Positions 51,881 through 51,911 of a stretch of 51,911 nt of DNA are shown here, in pieces. The position numbers were made by a program, and so were the translations under genes. Position 1 is the stretch's first letter. Each line of letters begins with the position of its first letter. Where the stretch lies: positions 1 through 51,911 of the forward strand of contig NZ_PSLQ01000017.1 in the NCBI RefSeq assembly GCF_040289685.1, written 5' to 3'. The DNA is from Pyrinomonas sp040289685 (GTDB lineage Bacteria > Acidobacteriota > Blastocatellia > Pyrinomonadales > Pyrinomonadaceae). The notes below the pieces were generated by a model, which was not told the DNA's origin, searched no databases, and was given only the letters and a program-made list of their open reading frames with translations.

Positions 51881-51911
51881 TTGACATCCTCCCCACGGCT
51901 AAAGCCGGGGG
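51881..51911 (-). mobile_element. End of an IS200/IS605-type element (probable right end)
   Basis: On the minus strand the last bases of the window fold as CCCC-CGGCT-loop-AGCCG-GGGG with a bulged base. They are followed by GGAGGATG and TCAA directly at the border with the permease gene. Subterminal imperfect hairpins and a TCAA cleavage tetranucleotide are characteristic of the right end of IS200/IS605 elements. The rest of the element lies outside the window, so tnpA or tnpB cannot be seen. Confidence 0.75.

Noticed and set aside
1..51911. tRNA, rRNA or CRISPR array
   Set aside because: I scanned by eye for T-loop/anticodon patterns and regularly spaced repeats and found none; the repeats present have two copies only. 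A tRNAscan run would be decisive.

Overview
The window looks like a chromosomal segment of an Acidobacteriota bacterium, most likely class Blastocatellia and close to thermophilic Pyrinomonas. This is inferred from gene content, not from any search. Pointers are the high GC content, the TonB-receptor-like outer-membrane proteins that begin with a carboxypeptidase-regulatory domain, a PEP-CTERM protein, a large secreted PIG-L deacetylase, paired b/b' ATP synthase subunits, and S21 next to a zinc-ribbon protein.

Layout. 1-2562 is a chromosome-partition locus: two parS-like sites in a repeat-rich leader, then overlapping parA and parB. 2831-3850 is selD. Its real start lies upstream of an in-frame TGA that aligns with the catalytic Cys17 of E. 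coli SelD, and a 9-bp hairpin follows at SECIS distance, so this is read as a selenocysteine-containing SelD. 3851-8650 is an accessory zone: tandem repeats, an Rrf2 regulator with a palindromic operator on its own promoter, a decayed IS256-family transposase, a probable IS1-family remnant, a two-copy ~90-bp repeat, and a type-44 polymorphic-toxin-like gene overlapping a membrane-anchored partner. 8659-12831 holds atpF', atpF, atpH, atpA and atpG, closed by a terminator, with atpB, atpE, atpD and atpC absent.

12987-26452 carries a VanZ-like gene, then a likely nutrient-acquisition cluster: a ROK regulator, a TonB-dependent receptor, a 42-residue membrane protein, a sodium:solute symporter, a PIG-L-type deacetylase, an argininosuccinate-lyase-family enzyme and a second outer-membrane-type protein. 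The regulator, receptor, transporter and hydrolase together suggest uptake and processing of a glycan or glycoconjugate. 26971-36363 holds a large sensor kinase, a frameshifted secreted protein, a secreted LTD/EEP nuclease, a PEP-CTERM protein and several unknowns.

36445-45226 has an APC permease, a coiled-coil lipoprotein, a secreted M20 amidohydrolase and the nitrogen module glnD-glnB with divergent amtB. 45454-51911 has a class A beta-lactamase-like protein, a swivel-domain-first aconitase/isopropylmalate-isomerase enzyme, CYTH and DUF2905 proteins, an NTF2-like ORF, rpsU, a zinc-ribbon protein, and an APC-type permease cut by what looks like the end of an IS200/IS605-type element at the right edge. 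No rRNA, tRNA or CRISPR array was recognised.
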